The notes under the pieces were generated by a model that saw nothing but the letters and a program-made list of their open reading frames with translations, ran no database searches and was not told the DNA's origin. Source: CAZMXI01 sp964570205 (GTDB lineage: Bacteria > Planctomycetota > Phycisphaerae > Tepidisphaerales > Tepidisphaeraceae). From it: DNA of 8,772 bases. Positions 6,528-8,772 of this stretch are shown piece after piece. The stretch spans positions 1-8,772 of the forward strand of contig CAZMXI010000190.1 of the NCBI GenBank assembly GCA_964570205.1, read 5' to 3'. Position 1 is the stretch's first letter, and every line of letters begins with the position of its first letter. A program made the position numbers and the translations under genes.

Positions 6528-8772
6528 TCACGCCGCATGGAAAAGCCTGCCTGTCTGGTAAACGGCAAGGGACACGATGTAGGCCAGCCCGTTCATGTAT
6601 AGCAGCATGAATATGGGCCAGCGCCACCCGCCCGTCTCGCGCTTGACCACCGCCAACGTACTGATGCATTGCATGGCCAGCACGAACCACACCAGCATGC
6701 TTGTCGCCACCAGCGGGGTCCAGACCGGCGCCGCCCGGCCATCCGGGCCGATGCGCGTGTCTGCCTTCATGGCCGCCGAAAGGTCGGTCGTCTGGTCGCC
6801 AGGGTCGCCCACGCTGTATACGATCCCCAAGGTGCTGACAAAAACCTCGCGGGCGGCGAACGCGCCCACCAGACCCACGCCCATCTTCCAGTCATAGCCC
6901 AGGGGCCTGATGACCGGCTCGATCGCATGACCAAACCGTCCGGCGATGCTGTTGTTAAGCCGCTCGGCGGCGATGACGTTCTCACTGACGCCGCTCGCCG
7001 CCAGTTGCTCAAGCCGCGCCGGCGACGCTCCGTAGTAAGTGATCGCCCAGAGCAGCACGCTCAGACAGAAAATGATCGTGCCGGCGCGAACGAGAAACTC
7101 GTTGGTGTTCACCAGCACGTGCCTTGCCACCTGTGCCGGCTGCGGCATCTTGTACGTGGGCATCTCGAGAATGAACGGCGTGCTGGCGCCTTTCAGCAAC
7201 GACCGCCTGAATACCCACGCCGTGCCGGCCGCCGCCACAATCCCGATCCCGTATAGCGCGAGCATGATTCCCGCCTGGGTCAGCGCGCTGTACGACGCGA
7301 AGAAAGTGCCGATCAGAAGCAGGTACACCGGCAGCCTCGCGCTGCAGCTCATGAACGGCGCGATGAAGATCGTCGCCAGGCGGTCGCTCCGGTTCTCGAT
7401 CGTGCGGGTGGCCATGATGCCCGGAATGGCGCACGCGAAGGAACTGAGCAGGGGAATGAAGCTCTTGCCGTGCAGCCCCACCTTCGCCAGCACGCGATCC
7501 ATCAGAAACGCGGCCCGTGCGAGGTAGCCGCTGTCCTCCAGAATCGCCAGGAACAGAAACAGCAGCGCAATCTGCGGCACGAAAACCACCACCGCGCCCA
7601 CCCCGGCGAAGATGCCATCCGTCACCAGCGTCTTGATGGGCCCCTCCGGCAGACGCGAGGCCGACCACGCACCCATGGTCTGGATCAACTGCTCCAGCGC
7701 GCCCATGATCGGGTCGGCCAGCCAGAATATCGTGACGAACAGCGATGCCATGATCGCGGCGAACACCACGAAACCCCATATGCGATGCACGAACACCCGG
7801 TCGATCCGCTCGGTCCAGGTCCGTTCGTGAGCGGTCCGCTCCACCTGGCTCGGCGCCGGGCTTCCCATGGCGGCCAACTCATCCAGCGTGGCGATGCACT
7901 GATCCGACACCCGCTCAATCCAGCGGTAGTGCGCCTCGATGTCCGCCTCCATCGGATCGACCCCCATTTCGCCCAGTCGCTGTCCCGCCGCATCCAGCAG
8001 CGAGGCCACCGGCTCGTGTTTGGCGATATCCGCGATGTCTGCCGCGCGATCTCCGATCAGCAGCCGCTCGGCGATGGCTTGGTAACGGTCCAGGCGACGA
8101 CGCAGCTCTTCAGGAATGCGGGGTGCGGTCGGCTCGCTGGCGGGAAGACGGCAGGCCAACGGCTCGTTGCCGAGGCCGGCCAGCGGTGTGCCCGCTTCCG
8201 ACCCCATGATCGCCAGCCCGCCGCCGACGACCACCAGTTCATCTCTCATGGCCTGCGGAAGGGGCCAGTCGGGAAGGGGAGCAATACGTGCCTTGGATAT
8301 GGCGGCCTTCAACTCCGCAATCCCCTCCCGCCGATGCCCAACGACTGGAACCACCGGTGCTCCCAGTTCGCGGCTCAATGCATCCGGCGATACATGGATG
8401 CCGCGTCGTCCGGCAATGTCCATCATGTTCAGTGCGACCACCAGCGGCCGGCCCAGTTCTATCAACTGGCTGACCAGATAGAGGTTGCGCTGCAGATTGC
8501 TGGCATCGACCACGACTACCACCACATCTGGTGGAGGCGTTTCCGGACGAAGCCCGCGCAAGACCTCCATCGCTACCAACTCGTCCGGAGACCGGCTGAT
8601 CAGGCTATAGGTGCCTGGCAGGTCGATCACGTCAACCCAGCGGCCATCGGGCAATTTGCATCGTCCGGTTTTCTTCTCGACAGTCACGCCAGGGTAATTG
8701 GCTACCCGTTGCCGTAACCCCGTGAGAGCATTGAAGATAGTGGTCTTTCCGCTGTTGGGATTGCCAGCGAGA
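6528..8772 (-). CDS. feoB: Ferrous iron transporter FeoB (5' end cut by window edge)
   Basis: FeoB is an inner-membrane Fe(II) uptake protein with an N-terminal GTPase. About 747 residues are visible. The frame is open to the right edge, so the GTG at 8687 is internal. The edge carries the G1 loop GNPNSGKTT (8765-8739), which shows that only a few residues of a standard FeoB are missing. G3 DLPG is at 8624-8613 and G4 NMMD at 8429-8418. A helical linker (to about 7800) leads to the membrane core with several helices. The gate motifs are present: FACAIPGIMATR (Cys codon at 7433-7431) and PFMSCSARLPVY (Cys codon at 7346-7344). FAAREVFVSTLGIVY and a C-terminal helix pair follow, ending TGRLFHAA. 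The linker between the GTPase and the first membrane helix looks longer than in E. coli FeoB. feoA, if present, would lie beyond the right edge. A small Cys-rich gene follows downstream. Confidence 0.96.
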   Translation of the reverse strand, partial: LAGNPNSGKTTIFNALTGLRQRVANYPGVTVEKKTGRCKLPDGRWVDVIDLPGTYSLISRSPDELVAMEVLRGLRPETPPPDVVVVVVDASNLQRNLYLVSQLIELGRPLVVALNMMDIAGRRGIHVSPDALSRELGAPVVPVVGHRREGIAELKAAISKARIAPLPDWPLPQAMRDELVVVGGGLAIMGSEAGTPLAGLGNEPLACRLPASEPTAPRIPEELRRRLDRYQAIAERLLIGDRAADIADIAKHEPVASLLDAAGQRLGEMGVDPMEADIEAHYRWIERVSDQCIATLDELAAMGSPAPSQVERTAHERTWTERIDRVFVHRIWGFVVFAAIMASLFVTIFWLADPIMGALEQLIQTMGAWSASRLPEGPIKTLVTDGIFAGVGAVVVFVPQIALLFLFLAILEDSGYLARAAFLMDRVLAKVGLHGKSFIPLLSSFACAIPGIMATRTIENRSDRLATIFIAPFMSCSARLPVYLLLIGTFFASYSALTQAGIMLALYGIGIVAAAGTAWVFRRSLLKGASTPFILEMPTYKMPQPAQVARHVLVNTNEFLVRAGTIIFCLSVLLWAITYYGASPARLEQLAASGVSENVIAAERLNNSIAGRFGHAIEPVIRPLGYDWKMGVGLVGAFAAREVFVSTLGIVYSVGDPGDQTTDLSAAMKADTRIGPDGRAAPVWTPLVATSMLVWFVLAMQCISTLAVVKRETGGWRWPIFMLLYMNGLAYIVSLAVYQTGRLFHAA

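Noticed and set aside
7470..8717. Long plus-strand open frame (415 codons) opposite feoB
   Set aside because: It is His/Arg/Gln-rich with no domain and lies opposite the conserved feoB coding sequence.
1..8772. CRISPR array, tRNA, insertion sequence, toxin-antitoxin or phage-defence system
   Set aside because: I saw no regularly spaced repeats, no tRNA-like sequence, no transposase or nuclease motifs and no terminal inverted repeats. All substantial coding regions are accounted for by recognisable families.

Overview
The window is GC-rich, densely coding DNA with ordinary housekeeping and transport genes, and its gene content suggests a bacterium of the Planctomycetota (perhaps Phycisphaerae-like). 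The clues are a Tat-exported type I sulfatase, a DUF3179-family protein and weak Shine-Dalgarno signals before several genes. This placement is inference from gene content. No rRNA or other marker gene is present to confirm it.

Layout: (1) Positions 1-807, minus strand: the first 12 codons of a gene that is probably an ABC permease, preceded in transcription order by its ATPase of the MacB/LolD type. (2) 941-2179, plus strand, divergent from the ABC genes: a protein with three predicted membrane helices and a divergent DUF3179 region. (3) 2290-4823, plus strand: glucose-6-phosphate isomerase (pgi) followed after 23 bases by a mannose-1-phosphate guanylyltransferase (manC type), with a promoter candidate before pgi and a 17-base inverted repeat holding a TATAAT box at the pgi/manC junction. 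(4) 4901-6280, plus strand: a Tat-signal sulfatase with the CSPSR formylglycine motif. (5) 6284-8772, minus strand: the ferrous iron transporter feoB, nearly complete and cut at its N-terminus by the window edge, and downstream of it a 62-residue membrane protein with a cysteine cluster, like the FeoB-associated small proteins. The sulfatase and this small gene converge with only 3 bases between their stop codons.

How the genes may work together: Pgi interconverts glucose-6-P and fructose-6-P. Fructose-6-P is the branch point toward mannose-6-P, mannose-1-P and, through the ManC-type enzyme, GDP-mannose for surface glycans. The phosphomannose isomerase and phosphomannomutase steps are not encoded here. 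FeoB and its small neighbour form a Fe(II) uptake unit, and feoA, if present, would lie beyond the right edge. The ABC ATPase and its permease would form a MacB-like export or lipoprotein-handling complex.

I found no CRISPR array, transposase, phage gene, tRNA or rRNA, and no convincing undescribed multi-gene system. The points most worth a second look are the DUF3179 protein that lacks the family's cysteine motif, the inverted repeat between pgi and manC, and the small Cys-rich gene after feoB. There is no gap longer than 300 bases without a gene.
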